This document shows, piece after piece, positions 24,830-36,001 of a stretch of DNA of 64,000 bases. The stretch comes from an uncultured Clostridia bacterium (GTDB lineage: Bacteria; Bacillota; Clostridia; Oscillospirales; Acutalibacteraceae). Each line of letters begins with the position of its first letter. Position 1 is the stretch's first letter. The notes under the pieces are model-generated. The model did not search any database. It was not told the origin of the DNA and saw only the letters and a program-made list of their open reading frames with translations. A program made the position numbers and the translations under genes. The stretch covers positions 1 to 64,000 of the forward strand of contig CALWIO010000008.1 in the NCBI GenBank assembly GCA_944380765.1, read 5' to 3'.

Positions 24830-27607
24830 ATGAAAGCAATATTTAAAAAACTGTCAGATAATAAATCTGTGCTTGCCGCAGGTGGGCTTTCGCTTTTTAT
24901 TATTTTACTTGTATATTTTTGCTTTGAAATTATCCCCTTCGGCGACAAAACCGTATACAGAATGGACTTGTACCACCAGTACGGGCCGCTTTTTTCAGAG
25001 CTTTATGACCGGCTGACAAGCGGAGGGTCACTCCTTTATTCCTGGAACACGGGACTCGGAAGCTCATTTTTAGGCAACTTTTTCAATTATCTTTCAAGCC
25101 CTTTTTCTTTCTTCATTCTGTTGTTCGGGCATGACAATACATTTGAGGCGATTGCCGCCATGATTGCCGCAAAGGCAGTTATGAGCGCTATGTCCATGAC
25201 ATATTTCCTAAAAAAAAGCCGCGGCTCAAATAATTATTCCGCCGCCGCTTTCGGTATTCTGTATTCCTTCTGCGGATATTTTATCGCCTATTACTGGAAT
25301 GTAATGTGGATTGATTCCCTTTACATTCTGCCGTTTATAGCGCTCGGAATTGAAAATATTATCAACAAAGGCAAGTCAAAAACCTTTATCTTCTCCCTGG
25401 CGCTCGCAATAATAACAAATTACTATATAGGATATATGCTCTGCATTTTTTCATGCATATATTTCGTCTATTACTACATTTGCGCCCTTCCCGAAATAAA
25501 AAAGAAAAAGCTTTATACCGACTGCAAGGGATTTAAAAATAAAATTAAAAACTCCTTTTTCTTAAAAAGCGGAATAAAATTCGCTTTTTCCGGCATAATT
25601 GCCGTTTTAGCGCTTACGGCAATGCTGCTGCCACTCGCCAATATTCTGCGCACATCTTCGGCTACAACAGGTTCAGCCCCAACGGAGCTTAAATTTTATT
25701 TTAATATTTTTGACTTTGTCGCGAATCACCTTGCAAGCCTTGAACCGACAATCAGAAGCAGCGGCGAAGATGTTTTGCCTAATATTTACTGCGGAATTCT
25801 CACCGTTTTGCTGATACCTCTTTATTTCTTTTCAAAAAGAATTAACTATGCGGAAAAAATAGCGTCAGCGGTACTGCTCGCGTTTATGTATTTCAGCTTT
25901 TCGCTGAATTATCTGAATTTTATATGGCACGGTTTTCATTTTCCGAACGACCTGCCGTACCGCCAATCGTTTATGTATTCGTTTATGCTCATACTCCTTG
26001 CGTACAAGGCGTTTAAGAATATTCACGAATTCAACAGAAATCAGCTAATATCAATAGGAACGGCGGTTATAGCGTTTATAGTAATAGCGCAGAAAACCGG
26101 CTCAAAAAATGTTACTGACACAACCGTTTATATATCTGTTGCTCTTGTTTTCGCATATATAATTCTGCTCGCGCTCATTATTTCCAAAAAAGCTCAGGCA
26201 GCGGCACTTTCAATAGTGCTTCTCTGCACAACGGCTTCCGAGATGATTTTAGCAAGTACGGAGCACTATGTGGCAAATCAGACAAAAGCCGCATACACAA
26301 CCGATTATGACGATTTTAAAGAGCTTCAAAAAGTCATAGACGACGGTGACGACGACCTGTTTTACAGAACCGAACTCTCATATTTAAGAGCGAGAATGGA
26401 CCCGAGCTGGTACAACTATGACGGAGTTTCAATATTCTCCTCAATGGCATACGAAAAGGTTGCGAATCTTCAAAAATACATCGGCCTTTACGGAAACAAA
26501 ATAAACAGCTTCACATACAATCCGCAGACGCCCGTTTATAACTCCATGTTTTCGCTTAAATACATTTATGACCGTTCCTCTAAAATAGGCCCCGGCGATT
26601 ATTACAGCTTTAAAGCCTCATCAGGCGTTTATTCCGTATATGAAAACGACTATTATTTGTCGCTCGCCTACCCTGTTTCCGAAAATATTTTAAACTGGGA
26701 CGCCTCGGTTTACACCGACCCCGTAACAGCGCAGGAAGAACTTTTCTCCACAGCGACCGGCGTTGAGGGTGTGTTTGAAAGGATATACGATTACGAGGTT
26801 ATATGCGGAAATGTGCTTTCGGTAACTGACGAAGCCAAATATGCCGAAACTTTACAGCTTTCAAAAATTTCAGACGATTTTTCCGCCTCAGCAACCGTTG
26901 AGATTAACACGCTGGAAAACAAAAATTATTATGTTTATATTTATTCACGGAGTCTTGACACGGTGACCGTATATTCTCCGGAAATATCGACTACAATGAC
27001 CGTTTCCGACGGATATATACTCGATTTAGGCTACCACAGCGCAGGCGAAACCATTTCAATCGAGCTGCCGTTAAAATCCGATGTAGATACGGCAAATGTT
27101 GATTTTACATTATTCACCGTAAACAAAGACAAGTTTCTTGAAGGATACAATTCCCTTGCCGAAGGTCAGCTCAACATTACAAGATTTGAGGACACATTGG
27201 TTGAGGGAACATACACGGCAGATGAAAACGAAATATTGTTCATTTCAATACCCTATGACAACGGCTGGACTGTTTATGTTGACGGGAAAAAAGTGAGCGA
27301 AGAAAACATTGTGAAAATTTCCGACGCGCTAATCGGCATTAAATCAACAGAGGGCGAACACGAAATCGTATTTTCATACTCACCCGCTTTCCTTAAAGGC
27401 TCTATCATTTTCTCCGCGGTATTTATCATAGTTCTGCTTATAATCTATGTTTTAGTAAAACGCCGCTGGTTTATTTTTAAAAAGATTAAGCCGTCACTAT
27501 GGGAAAGATGCAAAAAAACGCTGAGGGAAGCCGAAAAATCGGCAAGCACTCCGCCTGATGACGATGATATTATAATTGAGTTTGATGACGGTGAAAACAA
27601 CGAATAA
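24830..27607 (+). CDS. YfhO-family polytopic membrane protein
   Basis: 925 aa. About a dozen transmembrane helices fill the first ~470 residues. They begin with the conserved FGDKTVYRMDLYHQYGPLF loop and the YSWNTGLGSSFLGNFFNYLSSP stretch, typical of YfhO/GT-C-like proteins. A large extracytoplasmic part (~475-850), one more helix (~860-880) and a very acidic tail (PPDDDDIIIEFDDGE) follow. Bacillus YfhO is linked to glycosylation of lipoteichoic acid, with a GT-C fold proposed; a role in cell-envelope glycosylation is inferred here. It is monocistronic, with its own promoter and terminator. Confidence 0.85.
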   Translation: MKAIFKKLSDNKSVLAAGGLSLFIILLVYFCFEIIPFGDKTVYRMDLYHQYGPLFSELYDRLTSGGSLLYSWNTGLGSSFLGNFFNYLSSPFSFFILLFGHDNTFEAIAAMIAAKAVMSAMSMTYFLKKSRGSNNYSAAAFGILYSFCGYFIAYYWNVMWIDSLYILPFIALGIENIINKGKSKTFIFSLALAIITNYYIGYMLCIFSCIYFVYYYICALPEIKKKKLYTDCKGFKNKIKNSFFLKSGIKFAFSGIIAVLALTAMLLPLANILRTSSATTGSAPTELKFYFNIFDFVANHLASLEPTIRSSGEDVLPNIYCGILTVLLIPLYFFSKRINYAEKIASAVLLAFMYFSFSLNYLNFIWHGFHFPNDLPYRQSFMYSFMLILLAYKAFKNIHEFNRNQLISIGTAVIAFIVIAQKTGSKNVTDTTVYISVALVFAYIILLALIISKKAQAAALSIVLLCTTASEMILASTEHYVANQTKAAYTTDYDDFKELQKVIDDGDDDLFYRTELSYLRARMDPSWYNYDGVSIFSSMAYEKVANLQKYIGLYGNKINSFTYNPQTPVYNSMFSLKYIYDRSSKIGPGDYYSFKASSGVYSVYENDYYLSLAYPVSENILNWDASVYTDPVTAQEELFSTATGVEGVFERIYDYEVICGNVLSVTDEAKYAETLQLSKISDDFSASATVEINTLENKNYYVYIYSRSLDTVTVYSPEISTTMTVSDGYILDLGYHSAGETISIELPLKSDVDTANVDFTLFTVNKDKFLEGYNSLAEGQLNITRFEDTLVEGTYTADENEILFISIPYDNGWTVYVDGKKVSEENIVKISDALIGIKSTEGEHEIVFSYSPAFLKGSIIFSAVFIIVLLIIYVLVKRRWFIFKKIKPSLWERCKKTLREAEKSASTPPDDDDIIIEFDDGENNE

Positions 27608-27613
27608 AACATT

Positions 27614-27647
27614 AAAAGCCTTCGCTTAATTCAGCGAAGGCTTTTTT
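27614..27647 (+). terminator. Bidirectional terminator between YfhO-like gene and uvrA
   Basis: AAAGCCTTCGCT (27615-27626) pairs with AGCGAAGGCTTT (27633-27644), with T runs on the plus strand and AAAA on the other side, so it can serve both convergent genes. Confidence 0.88.
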
Positions 27648-27659
27648 ATGAGATTAGAT

Positions 27660-30479
27660 TTACAGCAGTTTTTTCAAATACTGCCCTGTATATGATTTTT
27701 TAAACTGAGCTACCTTTTCGGGAGTGCCGCAGACAAGCACTTTTCCTCCGTTGTCGCCGCCCTCCGGCCCTAAGTCAACAATATAGTCGGCGGTTTTTAT
27801 TACATCAAGGTTATGCTCAATTACAATTACCGTGTTTCCGGTATCAACTATGCGCTGAAGCACCTCAATGAGTTTATGAACATCGGCTGTGTGCAGTCCG
27901 GTTGTAGGCTCGTCAAGAATATAAACGGTTTTGCCTGTCGGCCGCTTTGAAAGCTCGGAAGCGAGCTTTACTCGCTGAGCCTCACCGCCCGAAAGCGTTG
28001 TGGCAGACTGACCGAGTTTGACATATCCGAGTCCCACATCAAAAAGAGTTTGCAGCTTTCGCTTAATCTTAGGAATATTCGAGAAAAAGTCAAGCGCCTC
28101 TTCCACCGTCATTTCAAGGACATCATAAATGTTTTTGCCCTTGTATCTCACTTCGAGCGTCTCGCGGTTATATCTCGCGCCCTTGCACACCTCGCAGGGC
28201 ACATATACATCGGCAAGAAAATGCATTTCAATTTTCACAATACCGTCGCCCTGACACGCCTCGCACCTGCCGCCCTTAACATTAAAGGAAAAGCGGCTTG
28301 AAGTATAACCACGCATTTTTGCTTCCTGAGTTGCGGCAAACAGCTCCCGTATATCCGTAAACACACCGGTGTAGGTAGCCGGATTTGAACGCGGTGTTCG
28401 ACCTATCGGCGACTGGTCAATATCTATAACCTTATCAAGATTTTCAAGTCCGGTCATTTCCTTAAATTTACCGGTTGGCTTTTTGGCATGGTTTAGCTCA
28501 TTGGCAAGGTTTTTATAAAGAATTTCGTTAATAAGCGAAGACTTGCCCGAGCCGGAAACTCCCGTTACGCAAATAAAACAGCCGAGCGGAAAGTCCACAT
28601 CAATATTTTTTAGGTTGTTTTCCGCGGCGCCCCTGACCGATAAAAACTTTCCGTTTCCGCATCTTCGTTTTTCGGGAACGGGGATTTTTCTTTTGCCCGA
28701 AAGATACATTCCGGTCACAGACTTTTCGCAGGCTTCAATTTCTGCGGCAGTACCGGCGCACACAACCTCGCCTCCGTGTATTCCGGCTCCGGGTCCTATA
28801 TCAACTATATAGTCCGCCGCGCGCATAGTGTCCTCGTCATGCTCAACTACAATAAGAGTATTTCCGAGGTCGCGCAGACTTTTAAGCGTTCCGAGCAGTT
28901 TATCGTTATCACGCTGATGAAGCCCTATGCTCGGCTCGTCAAGAATATACACAACGCCCATAAGTGAAGAGCCTATTTGAGTTGCAAGGCGTATTCTCTG
29001 GCTTTCTCCGCCCGACAAAGTGCCTGACGAGCGGGAAAGGGTTAAGTATTCAAGCCCCACGCTCTGCAAAAATGAGAGACGGCTGAGAATTTCTTTTATA
29101 ATAGCCTTGGAAATAAATTTTTCCTTATCGGTCAGATTAAGATTTTTAATAAAATCAATCGCAGCGGTTATTGACAAATCGCAGAATTCGCTGATGTTCT
29201 TGCCTCCGACCGTTACGGACAAAATCTCCGGCTTTAACCTTGTACCCCCGCAGTCGGGGCAGCGGCTCGCGGTCATCACCTGCTCAATTTCCCATCTTGC
29301 CCAGTCGCTGGTAGTTTCCTTATATCTGCGTTCAAGATTGTTTACAATACCCTCAAAAGACGAATTGTACGAACCGGAGCCGAACAGCGTTGAGCGCGAC
29401 ATTTTAAGCTGTTTCTGCGTACCGTATAGCAAAGCGTTAAGCCCGTCGGGAGAAATATCCTTAATGGGAGTATTAAGCGTAAACCCATATTCTTTTCCGA
29501 GGGCGTTATAATACATAGCCGCTATTGAGCCGCGCTCAGCCTTGCTCCAACCGCTGGCGCATATAGCTCCGTCTGCAATAGACAAATTTTTATTTGGAAT
29601 TACCAAATCTGGATTTACCTTTAAAAAAGTGCCGAGTCCCGTACATGTGGGACAGGCTCCGTACGGATTGTTAAACGAGAACATTCTCGGAGAAAGCTCG
29701 TCAATACTTATTCCGTGCTCCGGGCAGGCGTAATTAAGGGAATACAAATACTCCCTTTCGCCTATCACATCAATTATCACATTTCCGCCCGAAAGCGTAG
29801 TCGCGGTTTCTATTGAGTCGGCAAGCCTGCTCTGAATTGAGTCTTTTACCACAAGCCTGTCAACCACTATTTCAATATTGTGCTTCTGCGTTTTCTTAAG
29901 CTTTATCTCATCTGAAAGCTCTGTAATCATTCCGTCAATTCTCGCTCTGACAAATCCAGCTTTAAGCGCCGAGGCAATTTCCTTCGCGTGCTCACCCTTT
30001 TTTCCTCTGACAACGGGAGAAAGTATCTGGAATTTTTTGCCGGGTTCAAGTTCAAGCACAGCGTCAACAATCTGGTCAACTGTCTGCTGTTTAATCTCCC
30101 TTCCGCAGACAGGACAATGGGGAATACCTATTCTCGCGTACAAAAGCCTCAGATAATCGTATATTTCCGTTACGGTGCCGACCGTTGAACGGGGATTTTT
30201 TGATGTGGTTTTCTGGTCGATTGATATGGCGGGTGAAAGGCCTTCTATTGACTCCACATTCGGTTTTTCCATTTGTCCGAGAAACATTCTCGCATACGAT
30301 GAGAGTGACTCAATATATCTTCTCTGCCCCTCGGCGTAAATCGTATCAAAGGCGAGAGATGACTTACCCGAGCCGGAAAGTCCCGTAAAAACAACAAGTT
30401 TGTCACGGGGTATTTCCAGGTCGATATTTTTAAGATTATTTTCCTTTGCGCCTTTAATTATAATTTTATCGTGTTCCAT
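27660..30479 (-). CDS. uvrA: Excinuclease ABC subunit A
   Basis: 939 aa, normal length. Two ABC ATPase modules: Walker [15 protein letters not shown] (residue ~33) and [14 protein letters not shown] (~640), signatures [12 protein letters not shown] and [12 protein letters not shown], Walker [12 protein letters not shown] and [11 protein letters not shown]. Zinc-binding cysteine pairs are present ([21 protein letters not shown]...CEVCKG). Damage recognition in nucleotide excision repair, with UvrB. Eight bases after uvrB. Confidence 0.97.
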   Translation of the reverse strand: MEHDKIIIKGAKENNLKNIDLEIPRDKLVVFTGLSGSGKSSLAFDTIYAEGQRRYIESLSSYARMFLGQMEKPNVESIEGLSPAISIDQKTTSKNPRSTVGTVTEIYDYLRLLYARIGIPHCPVCGREIKQQTVDQIVDAVLELEPGKKFQILSPVVRGKKGEHAKEIASALKAGFVRARIDGMITELSDEIKLKKTQKHNIEIVVDRLVVKDSIQSRLADSIETATTLSGGNVIIDVIGEREYLYSLNYACPEHGISIDELSPRMFSFNNPYGACPTCTGLGTFLKVNPDLVIPNKNLSIADGAICASGWSKAERGSIAAMYYNALGKEYGFTLNTPIKDISPDGLNALLYGTQKQLKMSRSTLFGSGSYNSSFEGIVNNLERRYKETTSDWARWEIEQVMTASRCPDCGGTRLKPEILSVTVGGKNISEFCDLSITAAIDFIKNLNLTDKEKFISKAIIKEILSRLSFLQSVGLEYLTLSRSSGTLSGGESQRIRLATQIGSSLMGVVYILDEPSIGLHQRDNDKLLGTLKSLRDLGNTLIVVEHDEDTMRAADYIVDIGPGAGIHGGEVVCAGTAAEIEACEKSVTGMYLSGKRKIPVPEKRRCGNGKFLSVRGAAENNLKNIDVDFPLGCFICVTGVSGSGKSSLINEILYKNLANELNHAKKPTGKFKEMTGLENLDKVIDIDQSPIGRTPRSNPATYTGVFTDIRELFAATQEAKMRGYTSSRFSFNVKGGRCEACQGDGIVKIEMHFLADVYVPCEVCKGARYNRETLEVRYKGKNIYDVLEMTVEEALDFFSNIPKIKRKLQTLFDVGLGYVKLGQSATTLSGGEAQRVKLASELSKRPTGKTVYILDEPTTGLHTADVHKLIEVLQRIVDTGNTVIVIEHNLDVIKTADYIVDLGPEGGDNGGKVLVCGTPEKVAQFKKSYTGQYLKKLL

Positions 30480-30487
30480 ACTCAGTT

Positions 30488-32434
30488 CTATTTCTCCGAT
30501 TTCAGTTTTTCAATCCTGTCACGCAGATAAGCGGCGTGTTCAAATTCAAGTATTTTAGCCGCGGCTTTCATTTCCTCTGTCAGGCGCGCAATCAGCTTAT
30601 CTTTTTCGCTGCGGGACATTTTCTTCCTGCCGCCCTTATCCTTGCTTGAAATTTCAAGCACCTCGCGCACACCTTTTTTGATAGTTTCCGGAACAATATT
30701 ATGCTCCTTGTTATACGCAATCTGCTTTTCGCGGCGCCGGTAAGTTTCGGTAATGGCTTTTTCCATTGAATCGGTAACCGTATCGGCATACATAATTACC
30801 TGACCGTCAGCGTTTCTCGCCGCGCGGCCTATTGTCTGTACCAACGAAGTTTCTGAGCGCAAAAAGCCCTCTTTATCGGCGTCAAGAATTGCTATGAGCG
30901 AAACTTCGGGAATATCGAGTCCTTCTCGTAGCAGGTTAATGCCGACGAGCACATCAAATTCGCCGAGTCTTAAATCTCTTATCAGCTCCATACGTTCAAT
31001 GGTGTCGATATCATAGTGCATATAGCGCACCTTAATGCCGTGTCCCGAAAGAAATTCCGTTAGATTTTCAGCCATTTTTTTAGTAAGAGTTGTAACGAGA
31101 ACTCTCTCCTTGCGCTCAATTCTTACATTTATCTCGCTTATAAGGTCGTCTATCTGACCCTCGGTACTTCTGACAGTTATCTCCGGGTCAAGAAGTCCGG
31201 TAGGTCTTATAACCTGCTCCGCAACGCAGACGCTCTTTTCCTTTTCAAAAGGTCCGGGAGTCGCGCTGACAAAAATTTTCTGACCGGTTTTTTTGTAGAA
31301 CTCATCAAAGGTAAGAGGGCGGTTGTCATAAGCCGAGGGAAGCCTGAATCCGAAGTTGATAAGGCTTTCCTTTCGTGAACGGTCGCCGCCGTACATTCCC
31401 CTGACCTGCGGCAGAGTAACATGCGATTCGTCCACAAACAGAAGATAATCGTCCGGGAAGTAGTCAAGCAATGTAAATGGAGGCTCGCCGGGTTTTCTGC
31501 CTGACATAACCGCGGAATAATTTTCAATTCCCTTACAGAAACCTGTTTCGCGCAGCATTTCCATATCGTATTCCGTTCTTTGGCGGATACGCTGAGCCTC
31601 AATAAGTTTTCCCGCCTTTTCAAACTCTGCCACCTGGTTTTCCATTTCAGCGTTTATTTTTTCAAGCGCCTTTTCCATTTTTTCGGGAGATACAACATAG
31701 TGCGAAGCCGGATACACCGCCACATGCGATAAAACATTTTTTACGGTACCGGTAAGAGCGTTAATTTCGCTGATACGGTCAACCTCGTCTCCGAAAAATT
31801 CAACTCTTATAGCAGTATCGTTGGAATAGACGGGAAAAATTTCAACAATATCCCCGCGGACTCTGAATTTGTTTCTTATAAAATTTATATCGTTTCTCTC
31901 ATACTGAATTGACACGAGCTTTTCTATAAGCTCGTCACGGCTTTTCTGCATACCGGGTCTTAGTGAAATAACCATATTTTTATAGTCAATCGGGTCGCCG
32001 AGAGAGTAAATACATGAAACGCTCGCAACAATTATAACATCACGGCGTTCTGACAAAGCCGAAGTCGCCGAGTGACGCAGCTTGTCAATCTCATCGTTTA
32101 TAGCGGAATCCTTTTCAATATAAGTATCCGTAGTGGCAATATACGCCTCCGGCTGATAATAGTCATAATAGGACACAAAATATTCCACGGCGTTTTCGGG
32201 GAAAAACTCCTTAAATTCCGAACAAAGCTGTCCTGCGAGCGTTTTATTGTGTGCCAGAACAAGCGTCGGCCGGTTAAGCTGAGCAATAATATTAGCCATA
32301 GTAAATGTCTTGCCGGAACCGGTAACGCCCAGCAGCGTCTGTTCTTTATATCCTTTGTTTACTCCGTCAACAAGCTTCTCGATAGCCTGCGGCTGGTCGC
32401 CGGTCGGTTTATAGTCGCTTACCAATTTAAACAT
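30488..32434 (-). CDS. uvrB: Excinuclease ABC subunit B
   Basis: 648 aa. Walker [11 protein letters not shown] (residue ~40), the beta-hairpin segment [21 protein letters not shown], helicase motifs (DESH box [19 protein letters not shown]), and a C-terminal UvrC-binding UVR domain ([22 protein letters not shown]). First gene of uvrBA, under a promoter carrying an SOS-box-like site. Confidence 0.97.
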   Translation of the reverse strand: MFKLVSDYKPTGDQPQAIEKLVDGVNKGYKEQTLLGVTGSGKTFTMANIIAQLNRPTLVLAHNKTLAGQLCSEFKEFFPENAVEYFVSYYDYYQPEAYIATTDTYIEKDSAINDEIDKLRHSATSALSERRDVIIVASVSCIYSLGDPIDYKNMVISLRPGMQKSRDELIEKLVSIQYERNDINFIRNKFRVRGDIVEIFPVYSNDTAIRVEFFGDEVDRISEINALTGTVKNVLSHVAVYPASHYVVSPEKMEKALEKINAEMENQVAEFEKAGKLIEAQRIRQRTEYDMEMLRETGFCKGIENYSAVMSGRKPGEPPFTLLDYFPDDYLLFVDESHVTLPQVRGMYGGDRSRKESLINFGFRLPSAYDNRPLTFDEFYKKTGQKIFVSATPGPFEKEKSVCVAEQVIRPTGLLDPEITVRSTEGQIDDLISEINVRIERKERVLVTTLTKKMAENLTEFLSGHGIKVRYMHYDIDTIERMELIRDLRLGEFDVLVGINLLREGLDIPEVSLIAILDADKEGFLRSETSLVQTIGRAARNADGQVIMYADTVTDSMEKAITETYRRREKQIAYNKEHNIVPETIKKGVREVLEISSKDKGGRKKMSRSEKDKLIARLTEEMKAAAKILEFEHAAYLRDRIEKLKSEK

Positions 32435-32445
32435 ATAGAAACCTC

Positions 32446-32457
32446 GTACATTTGTTC
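32446..32457 (-). promoter_or_regulatory. LexA (SOS) box of uvrBA
   Basis: Minus strand GAAC-AAAT-GTAC, one mismatch from the Gram-positive LexA box GAAC-N4-GTTC, lying at the predicted transcription start between the -10 box and the uvrB ribosome-binding site. Confidence 0.6.
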
Positions 32458-32463
32458 GCTTTA

Positions 32464-32492
32464 ATTATACAACAAAGACAGTATAAAATCAA
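32464..32492 (-). promoter_or_regulatory. Promoter of uvrBA
   Basis: Minus strand TTGATT (32492-32487), 17-bp spacer, TATAAT (32469-32464). Confidence 0.7.
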
Positions 32493-32520
32493 CATTATTC
32501 TTGCCCGGTTTTCATAAAAT
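32493..32520 (+). promoter_or_regulatory. Possible sigma-E promoter of spmAB
   Basis: CATTATT (32493-32499), 13-bp spacer, CATAAAAT (32513-32520), close to the sigma-E -10 pattern CATACANT but with a poor -35. spmA is sigma-E-controlled in Bacillus, which is why I list it. Confidence 0.3.
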
Positions 32521-32535
32521 TTAGCGGTGATTTTT

Positions 32536-33117
32536 ATGATGAATTATATTTGGAGCTTCATAATTATTTTTTCGCTTATTGCGGCAATATATTTCGGTAA
32601 AACGGAAGAGCTCTCCTCGGCAATTATATCCAGCGGCAGCACAGCTGTCAACCTTTGTTTCGGACTTCTCGGCACATTCTGTCTTTGGAACGGAATTATG
32701 AATATAGCGGAAAAATCAGGTCTGACGGCATTGATTGCAAAAGCAATGTCTCCGCTTTTGACAAGGCTGTTCAAAGGCTTAAAAAAAGACGACGACGCGC
32801 TTATGCCCATAAGCCTTAATATATCCTCGAATCTGCTCGGTCTTTCAAACGCCGCTACTCCTCTTGGAATTGAAGCTATGAAGCGGTTGGCGGAAAAAAA
32901 CGAAGGAAGAAGCACACCATCTGCCGATATGATTCTTTTTGTTGTTATGAACAGCGCGGCTCTCAGGATTATTCCTACTACCGTTGCCGCCATAAGACAA
33001 AATCACGGCTCGGAAAACGCCCTTGAAATTATCGCGCCTTCGATTATTACTTCGCTGTGCGCTTTGTCAGTCGGAATTTTATTGGCAAAAATATTTGAAA
33101 GGGTTTTGATGAGATGA
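32536..33117 (+). CDS. spmA: Spore maturation protein A
   Basis: 193-aa membrane protein of the nucleoside-recognition/Gate type: FGLLGTFCLWNGIMNIAEKSG, NISSNLLGLSNAATPLGIEAM, and VMNSAALRIIPTTVAAIR. With SpmB it is needed for dehydration of the spore core. Start ATG 32536 follows GGTGA; an in-frame GTG at 32527 lies inside that site. Confidence 0.93.
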   Translation: MMNYIWSFIIIFSLIAAIYFGKTEELSSAIISSGSTAVNLCFGLLGTFCLWNGIMNIAEKSGLTALIAKAMSPLLTRLFKGLKKDDDALMPISLNISSNLLGLSNAATPLGIEAMKRLAEKNEGRSTPSADMILFVVMNSAALRIIPTTVAAIRQNHGSENALEIIAPSIITSLCALSVGILLAKIFERVLMR

Positions 33118-33638
33118 TTGCCGTATCAAACTATTTTATTCCTGTTTTTATTTGTATAGTTATTTTACACGGTATTTTTAAAAAAATTGATGTATTTTCC
33201 GCGTTTACCGACGGCGCAAAAAAAGGCTTTGATATTTTTCTTTCCATACTCCCCTCGCTTTCGGCGCTTTTTCTGGCAGTTGAAATGTTCAAAGCCTCCG
33301 GAGCGGTAAATATTGTAACCGATATTTTATCTCCCGCTGCGGACTTTTTAAAAATCCCTAAAGAATTGCTTCCTCTTTGCATTTTATCGCCCGTATCCGG
33401 CGGCGGCTCGCTGAGTGTTTACGAAAGCGTTATTTCACAATACGGTCCCGATTCGTACATAGGGCGCGTTGCCTCTGTTATGATGGGTTCTACCGAAACG
33501 ACATTTTATGCCATTGCGGTATATTTCGGCTCGGTGGGCATAAAAAAAATACGGCACACAGCAATTTGCTCGCTGTGCGCCGATTTTACAAGTTTTATAT
33601 TGTCGGGCGTGTTTGTGCGGTTATTTTTCAATCAATGA
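33114..33638 (+). CDS. spmB: Spore maturation protein B
   Basis: 174-aa membrane protein paralogous to SpmA, with GAKKGFDIFLSILPSLSALFLAVEMFKASGA and SPVSGGGSLSVYESVI, GSTETTFYAIAVYFGSVG. Overlaps spmA by four bases (ATGA). Its last 18 bases overlap the end of convergent gpmI. Confidence 0.93.
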   Translation: MIAVSNYFIPVFICIVILHGIFKKIDVFSAFTDGAKKGFDIFLSILPSLSALFLAVEMFKASGAVNIVTDILSPAADFLKIPKELLPLCILSPVSGGGSLSVYESVISQYGPDSYIGRVASVMMGSTETTFYAIAVYFGSVGIKKIRHTAICSLCADFTSFILSGVFVRLFFNQ

Positions 33639-35156
33639 AACGCCGGTCATTTCCTTAGGCTTGTCAAGTCCCATAATGTCAAGCATTGTGGGTGAAAGAT
33701 CGCACAGCCTGCCGCCGCTCTGCTTTAATTTGCAGTCTTTGCCGACTACTGCAAGCGGAACGGGATTTGTGGTATGTGCTGTGAACGGCGAACCGTCGTC
33801 CTCATACATTTTATCCGCATTTCCGTGGTCGGCGGTAATCAAAATTACACCGTCCATCTTCATAACAGCGTCAGTCAGACGCCCTACGCACTCGTCAACG
33901 GCTTCGACAGCCTTTACAGCCGCGTCAAAAATTCCGGTATGGCCTACCATATCACAGTTGGCGTAATTCAGAATAACTACATCGTACTTTCCGCTTAAAA
34001 TCTGCTCGCACGCCGCGTCGCAAACCTCATAAGCGCTCATCTCCGGCTTTAAGTCAAAGGTTGAAATCTTGGGAGAGTCAATAAGTATCCTGTCCTCGCC
34101 GGGATAGGTCTTTTCCTCGCCGCCGTTAAAGAAGAATGTAACATGAGCGTATTTTTGAGTTTCGGCAATACGAAGCTGAGTCTTATTGAGCTTTGAAAGA
34201 TATTCGCCCATTGTGTTTGTAAGAGCTTCCGGCTTAAAAGCAATATCGACATTGGGCATTTCAGCGTCATACTGAGTCATGCAGACATAATAAAGCGGGA
34301 AGAACTCTTTTCTCTCAAATCCGGTGAAGTCCGGGTCAACAAAAGTTCTTGTTATCTCACGCGCACGGTCGGGACGGAAATTGAAGAAAATAACCGAATC
34401 GCCGGAAGCTATGGGGGCGCCACCCTTTACTACGGTAGGCATAACAAACTCATCGGTAAGGTGCTTGCCGTCGCCGTCTATGGTTTCATAGGACTTTTTA
34501 ACGGCAGTCAAAGCGTCATCAGCCTCAATGCCTTCACGGTTTACCATAGCGTTATAAGCCATTCCCACTCTGTCCCACATATTGTCGCGGTCCATAGCGT
34601 AAAATCTGCCCATTACTGTGGCGATTTTACCGGCGCCGATTTCATTCATTTTGTTTTCGAGTTCTTCAATATATTCTACTCCCGAAGTCGGTGGAACATC
34701 TCTGCCGTCAAGCAGACAATGAACATAAACCTTATCAAGTCCGTTTTTCTTAGCAAGCTCAATCAAAGCGTAAAGGTGCGTGTTGTGACTGTGAACGCCG
34801 CCGTCGGAGAGAAGTCCGATAAGATGGAGCGCAGAATTGTTCTTCTTACAATTTTCAACAGCTTTTATAAAAGCGTCATTTGTAAAGAAATCCCCGTCCT
34901 GAATGGACTTTGTAATTCTTGTCAGTTCCTGATACACAACCCGGCCTGCGCCGATATTTGTGTGTCCCACCTCGGAGTTGCCCATCTGACCGTCGGGCAG
35001 ACCTACATCCATGCCCGAAGCTCCGATATATGTCATAGGGTTATTGTTAAAAATTTCATCAAGGCGCGGAGTCTTAGCCGCGCGGATAGCGTTGCCGTAA
35101 TCGGAGGGATTATATCCGAATCCGTCCATTATACATAATACTACGGGTTTTTTCAT
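33621..35156 (-). CDS. gpmI: 2,3-bisphosphoglycerate-independent phosphoglycerate mutase
   Basis: 511-aa alkaline-phosphatase-fold enzyme, two Mn ions. Metal/nucleophile motif MDGFGYNP at the N-terminus, DGQMGNSEVGHTNIGAGR with the phospho-accepting serine (NSEVGH), DGRDVPP, FFNFRPDRARE, and the C-terminal metal motifs NYANCDMVGHTG and ITADHGNADKM. Third gene of pgk-tpiA-gpmI. It has no visible terminator before the convergent spmB. Confidence 0.97.
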   Translation of the reverse strand: MKKPVVLCIMDGFGYNPSDYGNAIRAAKTPRLDEIFNNNPMTYIGASGMDVGLPDGQMGNSEVGHTNIGAGRVVYQELTRITKSIQDGDFFTNDAFIKAVENCKKNNSALHLIGLLSDGGVHSHNTHLYALIELAKKNGLDKVYVHCLLDGRDVPPTSGVEYIEELENKMNEIGAGKIATVMGRFYAMDRDNMWDRVGMAYNAMVNREGIEADDALTAVKKSYETIDGDGKHLTDEFVMPTVVKGGAPIASGDSVIFFNFRPDRAREITRTFVDPDFTGFERKEFFPLYYVCMTQYDAEMPNVDIAFKPEALTNTMGEYLSKLNKTQLRIAETQKYAHVTFFFNGGEEKTYPGEDRILIDSPKISTFDLKPEMSAYEVCDAACEQILSGKYDVVILNYANCDMVGHTGIFDAAVKAVEAVDECVGRLTDAVMKMDGVILITADHGNADKMYEDDGSPFTAHTTNPVPLAVVGKDCKLKQSGGRLCDLSPTMLDIMGLDKPKEMTGVSLIEK

Positions 35157-35174
35157 ATTTTCACCTTAAAAAAA

Positions 35175-35942
35175 TTATTTGGAAGCTGCCGCAACAATTT
35201 TTGAGAAGTCCTCGGCTTTGAGAGAAGCGCCGCCGATAAGGCCGCCGTCAACATTTACCTTTGCCAAAAGCTCGTCGGCGTTGCCTGCGTTCATTGAACC
35301 GCCGTACTGAACGGTTACGGTCTCCGCAACATCTGCTCCGTAAGCCTCGGCAATAGCCGCGCGGACAAAACCGTTGCCCTCGTCTGCCTGGTCGGCAGTA
35401 GCTGTAACGCCCGTACCGATTGCCCATACGGGTTCATAGGCGATTATAACATTTTTAAGCTGCTCTTTTGTTACATTGGTAAGAGCCATTTTAGTCTGGA
35501 ACTTCAAAAGTGTTTCGGTATAGCCGAGTTCTCTCTGTTCAAGCGTTTCGCCTACGCAGATAATTGCTTTGAGTCCCGCGTTGAGAGCGGCAAGAGAACG
35601 AAGGTTGACTGTCTGGTCAGTCTCGCCGAAATAGGTTCTTCTTTCGCTGTGGCCGATTACCACATATTCTACGCCGGCTTCTTTAAGCATATCGGCAGAA
35701 ACTTCGCCGGTATATGCGCCTGAGGCTTTAAAATGCACATTTTCAGCGCCTATTTTAATGTTTGAGCCCTCTGCGGCTTGGACTGCCGCGGGAATGTCAA
35801 TAAAGGGAACGCAGAGAACAACATCGCAGTCGGCATTTGCTACGAGAGGTTTCATTTCCTCAATAAGCGCCTTAGCCTGCGAGGGGGTTTTATTCATTTT
35901 CCAGTTTCCGGCGATAACCGCCTTACGAACTTCTTTTTTCAT
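35175..35942 (-). CDS. tpiA: Triosephosphate isomerase
   Basis: 255-aa TIM barrel. Lys in GNWKMNKT, catalytic His in VIGHSERR, catalytic Glu in [11 protein letters not shown], and phosphate loop GLIGGASL. Separated from pgk by a short gap with a strong hairpin (35970-35992) lacking a T run. Confidence 0.97.
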   Translation of the reverse strand: MKKEVRKAVIAGNWKMNKTPSQAKALIEEMKPLVANADCDVVLCVPFIDIPAAVQAAEGSNIKIGAENVHFKASGAYTGEVSADMLKEAGVEYVVIGHSERRTYFGETDQTVNLRSLAALNAGLKAIICVGETLEQRELGYTETLLKFQTKMALTNVTKEQLKNVIIAYEPVWAIGTGVTATADQADEGNGFVRAAIAEAYGADVAETVTVQYGGSMNAGNADELLAKVNVDGGLIGGASLKAEDFSKIVAAASK

Positions 35943-35969
35943 GATATTTACTCCTTATACCGTAAATTT

Positions 35970-35992
35970 GGGAGGACCGGTAAAGTCCTCCC
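35970..35992 (-). other. Stem-loop between pgk and tpiA
   Basis: GGGAGGAC (35970-35977) pairs with GTCCTCCC (35985-35992), 7-nt loop, with no T tract on either side. Likely an mRNA stability or processing element rather than a terminator. Confidence 0.55.
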
Positions 35993-36001
35993 AGAAAATA
36001 A

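Noticed and set aside
34461..35138. 225-aa open frame opposite gpmI
   Set aside because: Shadow of gpmI with no motif.
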